Shown in pieces: positions 1 through 8,514 of a DNA stretch of 64,000 nucleotides. The notes under the pieces are model-generated. The model saw nothing but the letters and a program-made list of their open reading frames with translations, ran no database searches and was not told where the DNA came from. The stretch is from Cyclobacteriaceae bacterium (GTDB lineage: Bacteria > Bacteroidota > Bacteroidia > Cytophagales > Cyclobacteriaceae). The stretch spans positions 31,037 to 95,036 of the forward strand of contig JAEUTZ010000026.1 of assembly GCA_016787725.1 (NCBI GenBank). The letters run 5' to 3'. Positions within the stretch are counted from its first letter, which is position 1. Every line of letters starts with the position of its first letter. The position numbers and the translations under genes are program-made.

Positions 1-558
1 CAACACAAAGAAATACACAATGATGGTGATCGGTTCACGCATTACTGCTTTTAAACTATTCATGACGGCATTCTCCACTTCATTAACATCATTCGTAAAC
101 CGCGAGATCAAGTCTCCCTTCCGCTCGGTATTGAAATAACCAATGTGTAACTGCGTTACTTTGGTGAAAATATCCATGCGAATGTTCTTCACCAGATCCA
201 CTCGGATTTTAGTGGCAATTACACGCTCTAAAAATTTAAAGGCATTGGAGAGTACCACGGTGGTAACAATTAGCCCACAAATAAAAAGCAGCGCACTTAG
301 TTGGCCATTATTTTTAATGATGGTTAAAAAATAGTGGTCAAATAACCCTAACAAATACTCAGTCGAAAAATTGAATTCGGGTATGGGGGGTATCCCAACC
401 TCTTCCTGATCTTGTCTGAAAAGCACGCGCAACATGGGGATGATCAGCACAATGTTAAATGCCCCAAATACTACCCCTAAAAAAGAATACAGGAAAAAAA
501 AGACCAGCCGGGTGCTTAATTTGTTTGCGTAAGAAAGGATGCGGAAAAAACTTTTCAT
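1..558 (-). CDS. ABC transporter, membrane domain (partial, N-terminal 186 residues)
   Basis: This is the N-terminal part of an ABC exporter half-transporter of the MsbA/lipid exporter type; the rest lies beyond the left edge. An ATG at 558 opens a frame that runs without a stop to base 1. The first 50 residues hold one hydrophobic segment (FRILSYANKLSTRLVFFFLY region), and a second lies near residues 80-100. It is followed by the stretch YFNTERKGDLISRFTNDV, typical of the first intracellular loop of type IV exporters. The ATP-binding cassette itself is not in the window. The gene starts 9 bases after the stop of the RemB/Wzi-like gene on the same strand, so the two are probably co-transcribed. 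The substrate cannot be told from this part. Confidence 0.85.
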   Translation of the reverse strand, partial: MKSFFRILSYANKLSTRLVFFFLYSFLGVVFGAFNIVLIIPMLRVLFRQDQEEVGIPPIPEFNFSTEYLLGLFDHYFLTIIKNNGQLSALLFICGLIVTTVVLSNAFKFLERVIATKIRVDLVKNIRMDIFTKVTQLHIGYFNTERKGDLISRFTNDVNEVENAVMNSLKAVMREPITIIVYFFVL

Positions 559-567
559 CAATGAAGT

Positions 568-2238
568 TTAAAAATCATACAACCGCTGTGGAATATTCCA
601 TCGTAAAGCTAACGAAGTGAGTGTAGTATTTGAATTGTATGCTGGTAAATTGCTCTCACTCTTCCGCACCACCAGTTTCGCATCAAGGAAGAAGTTGTGC
701 TTTAGCATGTACGATGCGGTAAAATCAAAAAAGAGGATGGTATTGAGATTTCCCTGGCCAATGGTGTTTCCATACTCCTGTTCACGGGTGTTGCTGTTCT
801 TTAAAATATCAGTGCCCCAGTTTTCACTTACATCATCCCGACCGATATCCGCATAAAAAACTTTCGCAATCAGATTCAATTTCGGAATAGGCTGGTAGCG
901 CACAATACCCACCCATTCGGTGAAATTAGCTCCTAAACCGTGCCCCATGGGTTGCCGGTAATTGCTATAACTACCATATTGGGAATAATGCGAAAACGTA
1001 TACGGTCTGGTAATGTTAAACTCTGCCTGCAGATCAAGATTAGAGACGCCCAGGGCGTCAATATATTTTGCCCCCATTTGCGCAGCATATTTGTTGGCCC
1101 ACCAACCCTCTCCAGAGGTCACTTCGTCTAACAAGAATTCATCCAACACCAATTGTCCGTAAAACGATACTCCTTTAAAGGCATTCCATTTAATATCCAA
1201 CCCCAGCAAAGCGTTGTCGCTGCTACCGTATTGCTGTTCTATAGCCCGGTAAAAAATAACCGGATTCAGATAACTGAGGTCAAAGGTGTTGTCGTTGAGT
1301 GAGTCTTTGGGACTAAACACCACCGATTCAAACACACCAATGTTCAACTTCTTGCCGATGTTAAATGATGCGTGGTGATGCACCATAAATTTTTCCGGAT
1401 ACCGCTGGTTGCCGGAAGTTCGGGCATCGGCTGCCATCCGATTTAGTTGGTAGCGGTAGTTCAGTTTCCACACCTTTACATTGGCCCGCAAAAACCAGTT
1501 GGGGGGAGCATAGTCCGAAAAGATAAAGGACCGATAGCCATTGCCGGTGAACGTGCGGTCGTTGCCAACTTGCATGTATATGTGTTTGCTGATGTTAAAA
1601 TCGATGTAGGCACGGGCCTGAAAATAATCGACTCCATTATCTTTAAATGTTTTCCAGAAACCCTCGTGGGGAATGGCTTTGTTGCGATTGACTTCTTCCT
1701 GCACATATAAAGGCAGCACAGATTGATTTTCGCCAACGAATGTGTAAAAGCCAACCTTCCTGTCAACCATGCCGCGGATCTCAATACCGCGGGTATTGTT
1801 GGTGATGAGGTCATCGCGCCTGGTGTCACTGCCTGCACTTAAATAGAGCACCGGATTGACGTGCAGGTCAAACTCTGGAATATCCACGTAAACCAGATCG
1901 GATTTCTTTTTATAGAGACTCTTCAGAAATGGCTTTTTGCTGGTGTTGGTCTCCGCCTGGCTCCACTCCCAACTGTCGTTTCGCAAGAATTCAAGATTGA
2001 ATTGATCACTGCGGGATGCGAAAATCGCATCGTTGGTAGCCAGCGTATCCAGATACCGGATGATGGCATCGCGTTTATAAGGTTTTACCGAGGTGAAGAT
2101 TTCGGGTATAATTTTACCGGATTTGATTTCGTACCGGTCGATCCAATGATAGTAATCTTCATTGAGGGTAGCGTTGGTGCTTTGAGCCCACCCAACAACC
2201 GATGCAAGAATAAATAGTGCCGTAAAAAAAGGCTTCAT
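568..2238 (-). CDS. Outer-membrane beta-barrel protein, Wzi/RemB-like
   Basis: A 556-residue secreted protein with a signal peptide ending near GWAQ (residues 15-19). The rest is rich in alternating aromatic and polar residues, as in a large outer-membrane barrel. The segment around MQVGNDRTFTGNGYRSFIFS followed by NWFLRANVKVWKLNY resembles the capsule assembly Wzi family and the Bacteroidota gliding-motility protein RemB. Wzi-like proteins bind or anchor surface polysaccharide. In gliding Bacteroidota, RemB homologues are mobile surface proteins, though their role is less clear. It ends with an aromatic residue (YDF), usual for BAM substrates. It precedes an ABC exporter gene by 9 bases. Family call is from motif memory; exact role is inferred. 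Confidence 0.72.
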   Translation of the reverse strand: MKPFFTALFILASVVGWAQSTNATLNEDYYHWIDRYEIKSGKIIPEIFTSVKPYKRDAIIRYLDTLATNDAIFASRSDQFNLEFLRNDSWEWSQAETNTSKKPFLKSLYKKKSDLVYVDIPEFDLHVNPVLYLSAGSDTRRDDLITNNTRGIEIRGMVDRKVGFYTFVGENQSVLPLYVQEEVNRNKAIPHEGFWKTFKDNGVDYFQARAYIDFNISKHIYMQVGNDRTFTGNGYRSFIFSDYAPPNWFLRANVKVWKLNYRYQLNRMAADARTSGNQRYPEKFMVHHHASFNIGKKLNIGVFESVVFSPKDSLNDNTFDLSYLNPVIFYRAIEQQYGSSDNALLGLDIKWNAFKGVSFYGQLVLDEFLLDEVTSGEGWWANKYAAQMGAKYIDALGVSNLDLQAEFNITRPYTFSHYSQYGSYSNYRQPMGHGLGANFTEWVGIVRYQPIPKLNLIAKVFYADIGRDDVSENWGTDILKNSNTREQEYGNTIGQGNLNTILFFDFTASYMLKHNFFLDAKLVVRKSESNLPAYNSNTTLTSLALRWNIPQRLYDF

Positions 2239-2401
2239 TAATAGTTAGCTTACCCCATCAACTTAAATGGTTCCTACAACCAAATGTCTGCGATTTTAGA
2301 GCTATTTCCGGGTTTTTACACTTCTTTGTAAGTATCGGAAACCATACAGGTTATTCCGGGTTCTCCTGCTTTCTGGTTTTTATTTAGCCCTTCTGTTCCA
2401 A

Positions 2402-2456
2402 TTTGGCTCCAAAATACAACCTTTGCTTTTTTTGGCCTAATTTGGCCATATAGGCC
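2402..2456 (+). repeat. TTTGGC(C) repeats phased by about 10 bp upstream of rpmE2
   Basis: The heptamer TTTGGCC occurs at 2431 and 2441, a related TTTGGCT at 2402, and a degenerate ATAGGCC at 2450. The spacings are about 29, 10 and 10 bp, so all fall on roughly the same face of the helix. They lie just upstream of, and run into, the -33 element of the rpmE2 promoter. They may be binding sites for a regulator, or an A/T-rich upstream element with chance repeats. Ribosomal protein L31 genes are often controlled by zinc or growth rate in other bacteria, but no Zur box was recognised here. Confidence 0.3.
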
Positions 2457-2486
2457 TTGCAAATCGGGCTGGTTTTCCTAATTTTG
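2456..2486 (+). promoter_or_regulatory. Bacteroidota-type promoter of rpmE2
   Basis: CTTG at 2456-2459 and TAATTTTG at 2479-2486 are separated by 19 bp, which fits the Bacteroidota consensus TTTG-N19-TAnnTTTG. Transcription would start near 2493, giving a leader of about 15 bases before the ATG at 2509. Confidence 0.6.
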
Positions 2487-2508
2487 CAGTCCTTTAAGCA
2501 ATTAGAAT

Positions 2509-2754
2509 ATGAAAAAAGGCATTCATCCTGAGTATAAAGACGTGATTTTCTGGGATACTTCGAGCGATTTTAAGTTTTTAAGCCGCTCCACCTCGGTTCC
2601 CAAAGAAACATTGAAGTGGACCGATGGCAAAGAATATCCGGTGATAAAAGTCGAGGTTAGCTCTGCTTCGCACCCTTTCTTTACGGGCAAGAAAATGTTT
2701 GTGGATACAGCCGGTCGGGTCGAGAAATTCCAGAAGAAGTACGGAAAAAAATAA
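2509..2754 (+). CDS. rpmE2: 50S ribosomal protein L31 type B
   Basis: An 81-residue protein matching type B L31, which bridges the two ribosomal subunits. It begins [20 protein letters not shown] and contains [20 protein letters not shown], both typical of the family. It has no cysteines, so it is the zinc-free form (C- paralogue), used in many bacteria when zinc is scarce; whether a zinc-binding paralogue exists elsewhere cannot be seen here. It is transcribed alone, from a clear promoter at 2456-2486 to a terminator at 2782-2810. Confidence 0.96.
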   Translation: MKKGIHPEYKDVIFWDTSSDFKFLSRSTSVPKETLKWTDGKEYPVIKVEVSSASHPFFTGKKMFVDTAGRVEKFQKKYGKK

Positions 2755-2781
2755 AGAAATTCTTCTTAGCGCGTTTTGCAG

Positions 2782-2810
2782 AAAAAGGTCCCATCAACGG
2801 GGCCTTTTTT
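2782..2810 (+). terminator. Rho-independent terminator after rpmE2
   Basis: An 11-bp stem (AAAAAGGTCCC with GGGGCCTTTTT, one T-G wobble) closes a 6-base loop and runs into a T tract. It lies 27 bases after the rpmE2 stop codon. Confidence 0.88.
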
Positions 2811-2832
2811 ATTTTCCTACCAATGCACCTTA

Positions 2833-2864
2833 TTTGGCCATAGGGTCTGATCAACCTATTTTAG
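2833..2864 (+). promoter_or_regulatory. Candidate promoter of the alternate-glmU cluster
   Basis: TTTG at 2833-2836 and TATTTTAG at 2857-2864 (seven of eight positions of TAnnTTTG, with A in place of the last T) are 20 bp apart. The ATG at 2869 follows only 4 bases later, so if real the transcript would be leaderless or nearly so. The spacing is slightly long and the match imperfect. Confidence 0.35.
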
Positions 2865-2868
2865 CGCT

Positions 2869-4059
2869 ATGAACCTGATTCTGTTCGATCCACCCACCAT
2901 CCGCCAAAATCTCCTGCCCTTTACGTTTACACGTCCGGTAGCTACGATCCGGATCGGCATCCTGACCATTGCAGAAAAGTGGGAAAAACAACTGAATCTA
3001 AAAGCCTCATTCGCCACGGCACCTTACTTAAGTAAAAAATTTCCATTGCATCATCAATCCGATAATTACTGGATTAATGGTGCTGTGTGCCCAACCACAG
3101 AGTTTGTGGGGGCGGTAAGACAACTAAAGGAGGGTGACGCGCTGGCACAAGGGAAGATGATCCTGGCTGTCCGTACACCGGATGATGAAGTGCCCGAGAT
3201 AATTGCCGGCAAAATCTTTCCCTTTACAGGTTCACTTACACTCATCGATGAGGTTTGGAAAATTTATCAGAACAACGGAGCCCAGATTCGGGAAGACTTC
3301 GCCTTGCTAACCACGGGTCGGAAATCATTAGCCTTGAAGGACCCGCATACCCGCACGTATCGGGATCAACAAATCTTTTTGGAAGAAGGAGCTGAAGTAC
3401 GTGCCGCCATCCTGAATGCAGAAAATGGACCTATCTACTTAGGCAAAAACACCCTGGTGCAGGAAGGTGCATTGATTCGTGGACCCTTTGCCTTGTGCGA
3501 AGGCTCGCATGTAAATATGGGCGCCAAAGTGCGTGGAGACACTACGGTGGGCCCGTTCTCAAAAATCGGTGGCGAAGTAAGCAACTCCGTCCTCTTTGGT
3601 TATAGCAACAAAGCTCACGATGGCTTTTTAGGAAATTCAGTGATTGGAGAATGGTGCAACATCGGGGCCGATACCAATACCTCGAACCTGAAGAACAACT
3701 ACGAAAACATCAAGGTGTGGAATTATAGCAAAGGTGGATTTAAGGATACCGGATTGATGTTTTGCGGACTCATGTTTGGTGATCACAGCAAGTGCGGAAT
3801 CAATACCATGTTCAACACCGGAACGGTAGTGGGCGTTAGTTCCAGTATTTTCGGGGATGGATACCCCCGCAACTTCATTCCCTCTTTCGCTTGGGGTGGA
3901 GCAGCCGGATTCACCACCTATCAACTCAATAAAGCACTGGACACGGCCTCAAAAGCCATGGCTCGCAGAAACATTGAGTTGACAAAAGTTGATCAAGAGA
4001 TCCTCCAATTTTTATTTGAAGAATCCGCGGTGCATCGGGTTTGGGAAAAGAAATCATAA
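2869..4059 (+). CDS. Alternate GlmU-like sugar nucleotidyltransferase/acyltransferase
   Basis: A 396-residue protein of the Bacteroidota-type GlmU family, expected to supply UDP-N-acetylglucosamine for peptidoglycan and lipid A. The N-terminal half is a divergent nucleotidyltransferase region starting NLILFDPPTIRQNLLPFTFT, without the classical GxGTRM loop. The C-terminal half, from about residue 185, shows hexapeptide repeats of a left-handed beta helix (GPIYLGKNTLVQEGALIRG, then HVNMGAKVRGDTTVGP), ending in the conserved stretch GADTNTSNLKNNYENIKVW. The next gene starts 6 bases after its stop, and the cluster continues through holB, a cyclophilin and a reductase. Both activities are inferred from the family; none can be proved from sequence alone. 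Confidence 0.85.
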   Translation: MNLILFDPPTIRQNLLPFTFTRPVATIRIGILTIAEKWEKQLNLKASFATAPYLSKKFPLHHQSDNYWINGAVCPTTEFVGAVRQLKEGDALAQGKMILAVRTPDDEVPEIIAGKIFPFTGSLTLIDEVWKIYQNNGAQIREDFALLTTGRKSLALKDPHTRTYRDQQIFLEEGAEVRAAILNAENGPIYLGKNTLVQEGALIRGPFALCEGSHVNMGAKVRGDTTVGPFSKIGGEVSNSVLFGYSNKAHDGFLGNSVIGEWCNIGADTNTSNLKNNYENIKVWNYSKGGFKDTGLMFCGLMFGDHSKCGINTMFNTGTVVGVSSSIFGDGYPRNFIPSFAWGGAAGFTTYQLNKALDTASKAMARRNIELTKVDQEILQFLFEESAVHRVWEKKS

Positions 4060-4065
4060 ACGATC

Positions 4066-5190
4066 GTGAAGTTCTCCGATATCCCAGGATTAGAAGAAGT
4101 AAAGGCCCGGCTGATTGACTCAGTCAGACAAAATCATATTGCTCATGCCCAGTTATTTTTAGGAACGGAGGGTGCTTTGAATCTTCCTCTGGCCTTGGCC
4201 TATAGTACATACTTGCATTGTCTAAACCGCAATGAACACGATGCCTGCGGTACGTGTGCAGCCTGTAGTAAAAGCGCCAAGTATATTCATCCCGATACAA
4301 GCTTTGTATTTCCACTGGGCAACATCAAAGGCGATAAAGATGAAGAACGATTCAAATCAGAAATTCTGAAATCGTGGCGGGCATTTCTACTGGAGCAACC
4401 CTTTGGGGATTTAACGGATTGGACCAATTTCTACGGTGGCGAAGACAAGCAAGCGCTGATCAATCGCGAAGAAAGCCGCGAAATTATCAAAACCCTTTCC
4501 TTGAAGCCTTTTGAAAGCAAGTACAAGGTCATGATTATCTGGCAACCGGAACTCATGCATCCTTCAGCCGCGAATGGCATTTTAAAAATTCTGGAAGAAC
4601 CGCCCGCCAACACCTTCTTTCTGCTGGTGAGCAATGCACCGGAGCGTTTGCTGCAAACGGTGCTATCCCGTACCCAGGTAGTGCAAGTACCGCTCCAGGC
4701 CGATGAAGATCTTGATTCCTACCTCCAGGAAAAACACCCGGTGGAAGCAACCCGCAGACAAGAAATCATTCAACTCGCTGAAGGAAATCTCAACCTGGCA
4801 ATTAAATTAATTACCAGCGAAGAGGATCATTATCAGGATCGGTTTGCGGAATGGATGCGCTCTTGTTACAAACGGGATTTTGCAACCCTGGTGGGGTTCT
4901 CGGAAGAATTTCACGACCTTGACCGGCTCAATCAACGAAACCTGCTTCAATACGGGTTAGGCATGATGCGTGAAACGTTGCTTCATCATGCCGGTGCCGA
5001 TACACTCAGTCGTATTAAAACAGGCGAAGCAAAATTTGTAAAAGACTTCAGTAAAATCATGAATGTTGAAAAAGTGGAGAAAATTAATCAACTCATTACC
5101 GATGCGCACTACCACCTGGAACGCAATGGCAGTGCCAAAATGATTTTTCTCGACTTATCGCTACATATTTCAAAAACAATTAATCCATAA
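4066..5190 (+). CDS. holB: DNA polymerase III delta-prime subunit
   Basis: A 374-residue clamp-loader subunit that helps load the beta clamp at replication forks. The start is a GTG at 4066, six bases after the preceding gene. The first AAA+ fold begins IPGLEEVKARLIDSVRQNHI and keeps HAQLFLGTEGALNLPLALA, where the Walker A lysine and glycines are lost, as expected for the non-hydrolysing delta-prime. A zinc module is visible (CGTCAACSK with an upstream Cys). The usual SRC motif reads SRT here (VLSRTQVVQV), a substitution often tolerated in delta-prime. The C-terminal third is helical. The position inside a mixed housekeeping cluster fits Bacteroidota. Confidence 0.92.
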   Translation: MKFSDIPGLEEVKARLIDSVRQNHIAHAQLFLGTEGALNLPLALAYSTYLHCLNRNEHDACGTCAACSKSAKYIHPDTSFVFPLGNIKGDKDEERFKSEILKSWRAFLLEQPFGDLTDWTNFYGGEDKQALINREESREIIKTLSLKPFESKYKVMIIWQPELMHPSAANGILKILEEPPANTFFLLVSNAPERLLQTVLSRTQVVQVPLQADEDLDSYLQEKHPVEATRRQEIIQLAEGNLNLAIKLITSEEDHYQDRFAEWMRSCYKRDFATLVGFSEEFHDLDRLNQRNLLQYGLGMMRETLLHHAGADTLSRIKTGEAKFVKDFSKIMNVEKVEKINQLITDAHYHLERNGSAKMIFLDLSLHISKTINP

Positions 5191-5204
5191 TTCATTTTCA
5201 CACT

Positions 5205-6086
5205 ATGAAAAAATTGATTGCAATTGCATGTCTGATCACAAGTGTTTTTACCTTCAATCAGTGCGGTCAGGAGGTGAGTGGAACCGATTACCTGGTTACT
5301 ATTAAAACCGATCAGGGCGAGATGATGGCTATCCTGTACGATGAAACGCCAAAGCACAAAGAGAATTTCATTAAACTGGCCAAAGAAAAGTACTTCGATA
5401 GTTTATTGTTCCACCGGGTAATTGAAGGATTTATGATTCAGGGGGGTGATCCGGACTCAAAGCGTGCCATGCCGGGTCAACCGTTAGGCATGGGCGGCCC
5501 CGGGTATACCGTAGAAGCAGAGTTCAATTCAAAATTTTTTCATGAGAAGGGGGCCCTATCGGCTGCCCGACTACCCGATGAACAAAATCCATACAAAGCC
5601 TCGAGTGGCAGCCAGTTTTACATTGTACAGGGGCGGGTGGTTCCAGCCAGCGATGCCGATGCCATCCGAGTGAATCAGGCACAATTGAATGCTGCTTTTC
5701 AGCGCATGTTACAGAACACAGCCAATCAACCACTGATCGACACCTTGAACCAGATCTACATGAGTGGCGATATGCAGGCGTATCAGAAAAAAATCTATAG
5801 CCTGGTGCCCCGGTGGGAGAAAGAAATGGGCATGAAGATTTATAAAGAAGTACCGGAGGCGATGATTAAAGCATACACAACCGTGGGGGGAGCGCCTCAC
5901 TTGGATGGAGAATACACTGTGTTTGGTAAAGTTATCAGCGGGCTGGAAGTGATTGATAAAATTGCGGCCCTGCCACGCGATGGAAACGACCGGCCCCAAC
6001 AAGATGTTCGCATGACGGTTACCGTAGAAGAAGTGCCGCGCAAAAAAATTACCGAACAGTACGGCTACCAATACCCTCACAACTAG
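5205..6086 (+). CDS. Cyclophilin-type peptidylprolyl isomerase, probable lipoprotein
   Basis: A 293-residue cis-trans prolyl isomerase, likely exported to the periplasm. The N terminus has a signal sequence ending FTFNQC, a loose lipobox with Cys20, so it is probably a lipoprotein. The catalytic core is clear: LLFHRVIEGFMIQGGDP, then ASSGSQFYIVQG, and near the end PHLDGEYTVFGKV. Between the last two motifs lies a helical insertion of about 75 residues (roughly 146-222), rich in Gln and charged residues, that is absent from the compact cyclophilins. It is 14 bases after holB and 3 bases before the next gene. It may assist folding of envelope proteins; the partner is unknown. Confidence 0.92.
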   Translation: MKKLIAIACLITSVFTFNQCGQEVSGTDYLVTIKTDQGEMMAILYDETPKHKENFIKLAKEKYFDSLLFHRVIEGFMIQGGDPDSKRAMPGQPLGMGGPGYTVEAEFNSKFFHEKGALSAARLPDEQNPYKASSGSQFYIVQGRVVPASDADAIRVNQAQLNAAFQRMLQNTANQPLIDTLNQIYMSGDMQAYQKKIYSLVPRWEKEMGMKIYKEVPEAMIKAYTTVGGAPHLDGEYTVFGKVISGLEVIDKIAALPRDGNDRPQQDVRMTVTVEEVPRKKITEQYGYQYPHN

Positions 6087-6089
6087 TGC

Positions 6090-6986
6090 ATGAAAATACT
6101 GGTTACCGGATCCAATGGTCTGCTGGGGTACAAACTCATTCAACTTTTAGCTTCATATCCCGAAATCACTTCGATAGCTACCGCTCGAAAGTCAATCGGA
6201 GGACTGCCGGCAAATGTTCGGTTTATGGAGTTGAACATTACTGACCGCAATCAAACCTTGCAGGTCATCGCGGAAGCAAAACCCGATGCCGTGATCAACA
6301 CAGCCGCCATGACGCAGGTGGATCATTGTGAAACGGATCGCGAATTGTGTTGGCTTGCCAATGTTACCGGTGTAGAAAATGTTCGGCTCGGTTGCGAACA
6401 AAATGGTTGTCACTTGATTCACATCTCCACGGACTTCATTTTTGATGGTTCCCGGGGTCCACTCGATGAGACCGCTGTGCCACATCCAGTTAACTATTAT
6501 GGTGAAAGTAAACTGGCAGGGGAACAAGTAGCGATGCAGAGCAAGATACCCTGGACCATCCTGCGCACGGTACTGGTGTACGGAGTAACTCCGGACATGA
6601 GTCGTAGCAACATCGTTTTGTGGGTAAAAAATAGTCTGGAAGCTGGTAAAACAATTCAGGTGGTAAATGATCAATGGCGCACCCCCACGCTGGCCGAAGA
6701 TCTGGCCATGGGTTGTTATTTGACCGCGATACATAAAGCCACGGGTATCTATCACATATCCGGTGATGAAATGATGACGCCTTTTGATATTGCCATTCGT
6801 ACTGCTGAATTTTTTAGATTGGATGCTACGTTGATCAAGCCAGCCGACTCCACAACTTTCAAGCAACCTGCTAAGCGACCTCTCAAAACCGGATTTGTCA
6901 TTGCCAAAGCGAAAAAGGAATTGGGCTACCGGCCCCACACTTTCCACCAGGGGCTTGAGATGGTTGCCGCCCAACTTACACGGTAG
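6090..6986 (+). CDS. RmlD-like dTDP-4-dehydrorhamnose reductase family protein
   Basis: A 298-residue NAD(P)-dependent reductase of the extended SDR/RmlD family. It begins MKILVTGSNGLLGYKL, which holds the GxxGxxG nucleotide-binding motif. Then come STDFIFDG and the YxxxK catalytic pair in VNYYGESKLAGE. The last step of dTDP-L-rhamnose synthesis is the classical role, but no rmlA, rmlB or rmlC lies nearby, so another sugar-nucleotide substrate is possible. It is 3 bases after the cyclophilin gene, so it is the last gene of the cluster that begins with the alternate glmU. Confidence 0.82.
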   Translation: MKILVTGSNGLLGYKLIQLLASYPEITSIATARKSIGGLPANVRFMELNITDRNQTLQVIAEAKPDAVINTAAMTQVDHCETDRELCWLANVTGVENVRLGCEQNGCHLIHISTDFIFDGSRGPLDETAVPHPVNYYGESKLAGEQVAMQSKIPWTILRTVLVYGVTPDMSRSNIVLWVKNSLEAGKTIQVVNDQWRTPTLAEDLAMGCYLTAIHKATGIYHISGDEMMTPFDIAIRTAEFFRLDATLIKPADSTTFKQPAKRPLKTGFVIAKAKKELGYRPHTFHQGLEMVAAQLTR

Positions 6987-7075
6987 TTTTGCCAATGTTC
7001 AAATCCATGTAAACAAATCAGAGATAATTGCTAAAATTCGCAGCGTTAAACAACCCTTTAATCTAACCTATAACT

Positions 7076-8443
7076 ATGTCAGCTAACAGAGGTCAATTCG
7101 GTTCCAAGTTTGGTTTTATCATGGCCGCTGCCGGCTCAGCCGTAGGGCTGGGTAACATCTGGCGATTTCCCTACCTGACGGGTGAAAATGGCGGTGGCGC
7201 GTTTGTTTTTGTCTACCTGTGTTGCGTGCTCCTGATTGGTATCCCTTTGCTGTTTAATGAAGTTGCACTCGGTCGCCTGACTAAGAAAAATCCGATTGGG
7301 GCTTTCAAAGATACCGGAGCCAATGCATTTTGGATGATCGGGCCCATACTTGCACTGGCCGTTAGCTTCTTTGTGCTCAGCTATTACAGTGTGATTGCGG
7401 GCTGGACGATTGGATACGTATATACTTCCCTTACCGGGATGGAAATTTCCTTTGCTGATTTTCAGGCGAATGCCGCAGTCGTGATAGGACTTCTAGTGCT
7501 CTTTGTTGGTCTCAATTTATTAATTGTGACAAAAGATATTTCAAAGGGAATTGAGAAGGCTTCAAAATTGCTGATGCCCATTCTTTTCGTGTTGGTTTTT
7601 ATCGTAATTCTGCGAAGCATTACCTTAAAAGGAGCAATGGCCGGGATTGAATATTACCTGGTGCCTGACTTTTCCAAAATCAATGCCAGTACATTTTTGA
7701 AGGCACTTAGTCAATGTTTTTTCTCGATGAGTATTGGATGGGGAATCATGATCACCTATGGTTCCTACTTATCAAAGCAGGAAAGTATTGTGGAGAGTAG
7801 CCTTTGGATTGGATTACTCGATACCGGTGTTGCCCTGATGGGTGGCCTCATGATTTTTCCAGCGGTGTTCGCATTTGGATTGGAACCCAATCAAGGGCCT
7901 ACCTTGGTATTTCAAATCTTACCTCACATCTTCAACGAAATGCCCGGGGGCAATATCATCGGAGCGTTTTTCTTTTTACTATTAATGATCGCAGCCTTAA
8001 CCTCCACCATTTCGATGATTGAGGTACCTGGCTCGTGGTTAGTGGACGAAAAAAAATGGAGTCGCAAAAAAGCTGCTCTAACGGTTGCTCTGGCAGCTTT
8101 TATTGTAGGAATACCCGCAGCGCTGTCAAAAGGTTCGGTGGAGGCCCTTACGAACATGAGCGTGAATATTTTCGGATTGGAGATCACCAGCTTCATGGAT
8201 ATCATGGACTTTCTATGGGGCACGCTATTCATCATGATTGTAGCCCTGTTCGTTTGCCTGTATATCGGCTGGGTTATTAAACCGGCTCGCATCATTGCCG
8301 AGATCAATGAAGGCTCTTCGTACTTCACCACAAAGAAAATTGCCGGAGTTACGCCTGCTCAGATCTGGTCATTCTTTATTCGATTTGTTTGTCCTATTGT
8401 GATTCTGGTGGTGATCCTTAACCAGTTTAACGTGTTCGCTTAA
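7076..8443 (+). CDS. Neurotransmitter:sodium symporter family (LeuT-like) amino acid transporter
   Basis: A 455-residue inner-membrane transporter that takes up amino acids or related compounds with Na+. The N-terminal signature GFIMAAAGSAVGLGNIWRF followed by PYLTGENGGGAF is the unwound TM1/TM2 site of the family, which binds substrate and two Na+ ions. About 11 hydrophobic segments follow, and the length is close to that of bacterial members such as MhsT. It stands alone: 89 bases after the RmlD-like gene and followed by a strong terminator at 8460-8495. Coupling to Na+ fits the nqr sodium pump in the same window. The substrate cannot be read from the sequence. Confidence 0.94.
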   Translation: MSANRGQFGSKFGFIMAAAGSAVGLGNIWRFPYLTGENGGGAFVFVYLCCVLLIGIPLLFNEVALGRLTKKNPIGAFKDTGANAFWMIGPILALAVSFFVLSYYSVIAGWTIGYVYTSLTGMEISFADFQANAAVVIGLLVLFVGLNLLIVTKDISKGIEKASKLLMPILFVLVFIVILRSITLKGAMAGIEYYLVPDFSKINASTFLKALSQCFFSMSIGWGIMITYGSYLSKQESIVESSLWIGLLDTGVALMGGLMIFPAVFAFGLEPNQGPTLVFQILPHIFNEMPGGNIIGAFFFLLLMIAALTSTISMIEVPGSWLVDEKKWSRKKAALTVALAAFIVGIPAALSKGSVEALTNMSVNIFGLEITSFMDIMDFLWGTLFIMIVALFVCLYIGWVIKPARIIAEINEGSSYFTTKKIAGVTPAQIWSFFIRFVCPIVILVVILNQFNVFA

Positions 8444-8459
8444 TTGAATTACCATCAAC

Positions 8460-8495
8460 AAAAAAAGGACATGCTCCACGGCATGTCCTTTTTTT
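8460..8495. terminator. Bidirectional terminator between the symporter and M28 genes
   Basis: A 15-bp perfect stem (seven A, then GGACATGC; GCATGTCC, then seven T) around a 6-base loop. With T tracts on both strands it can serve the two convergent genes on either side. Confidence 0.92.
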
Positions 8496-8514
8496 GTTCT
8501 TGTCAGGCTTTTGC

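Noticed and set aside
6192-6995. Long open frame of 267 residues on the minus strand opposite the RmlD-like gene
   Set aside because: It is antisense to a well-supported reductase, has no family motif or good start, and its composition is that of a shadow frame.
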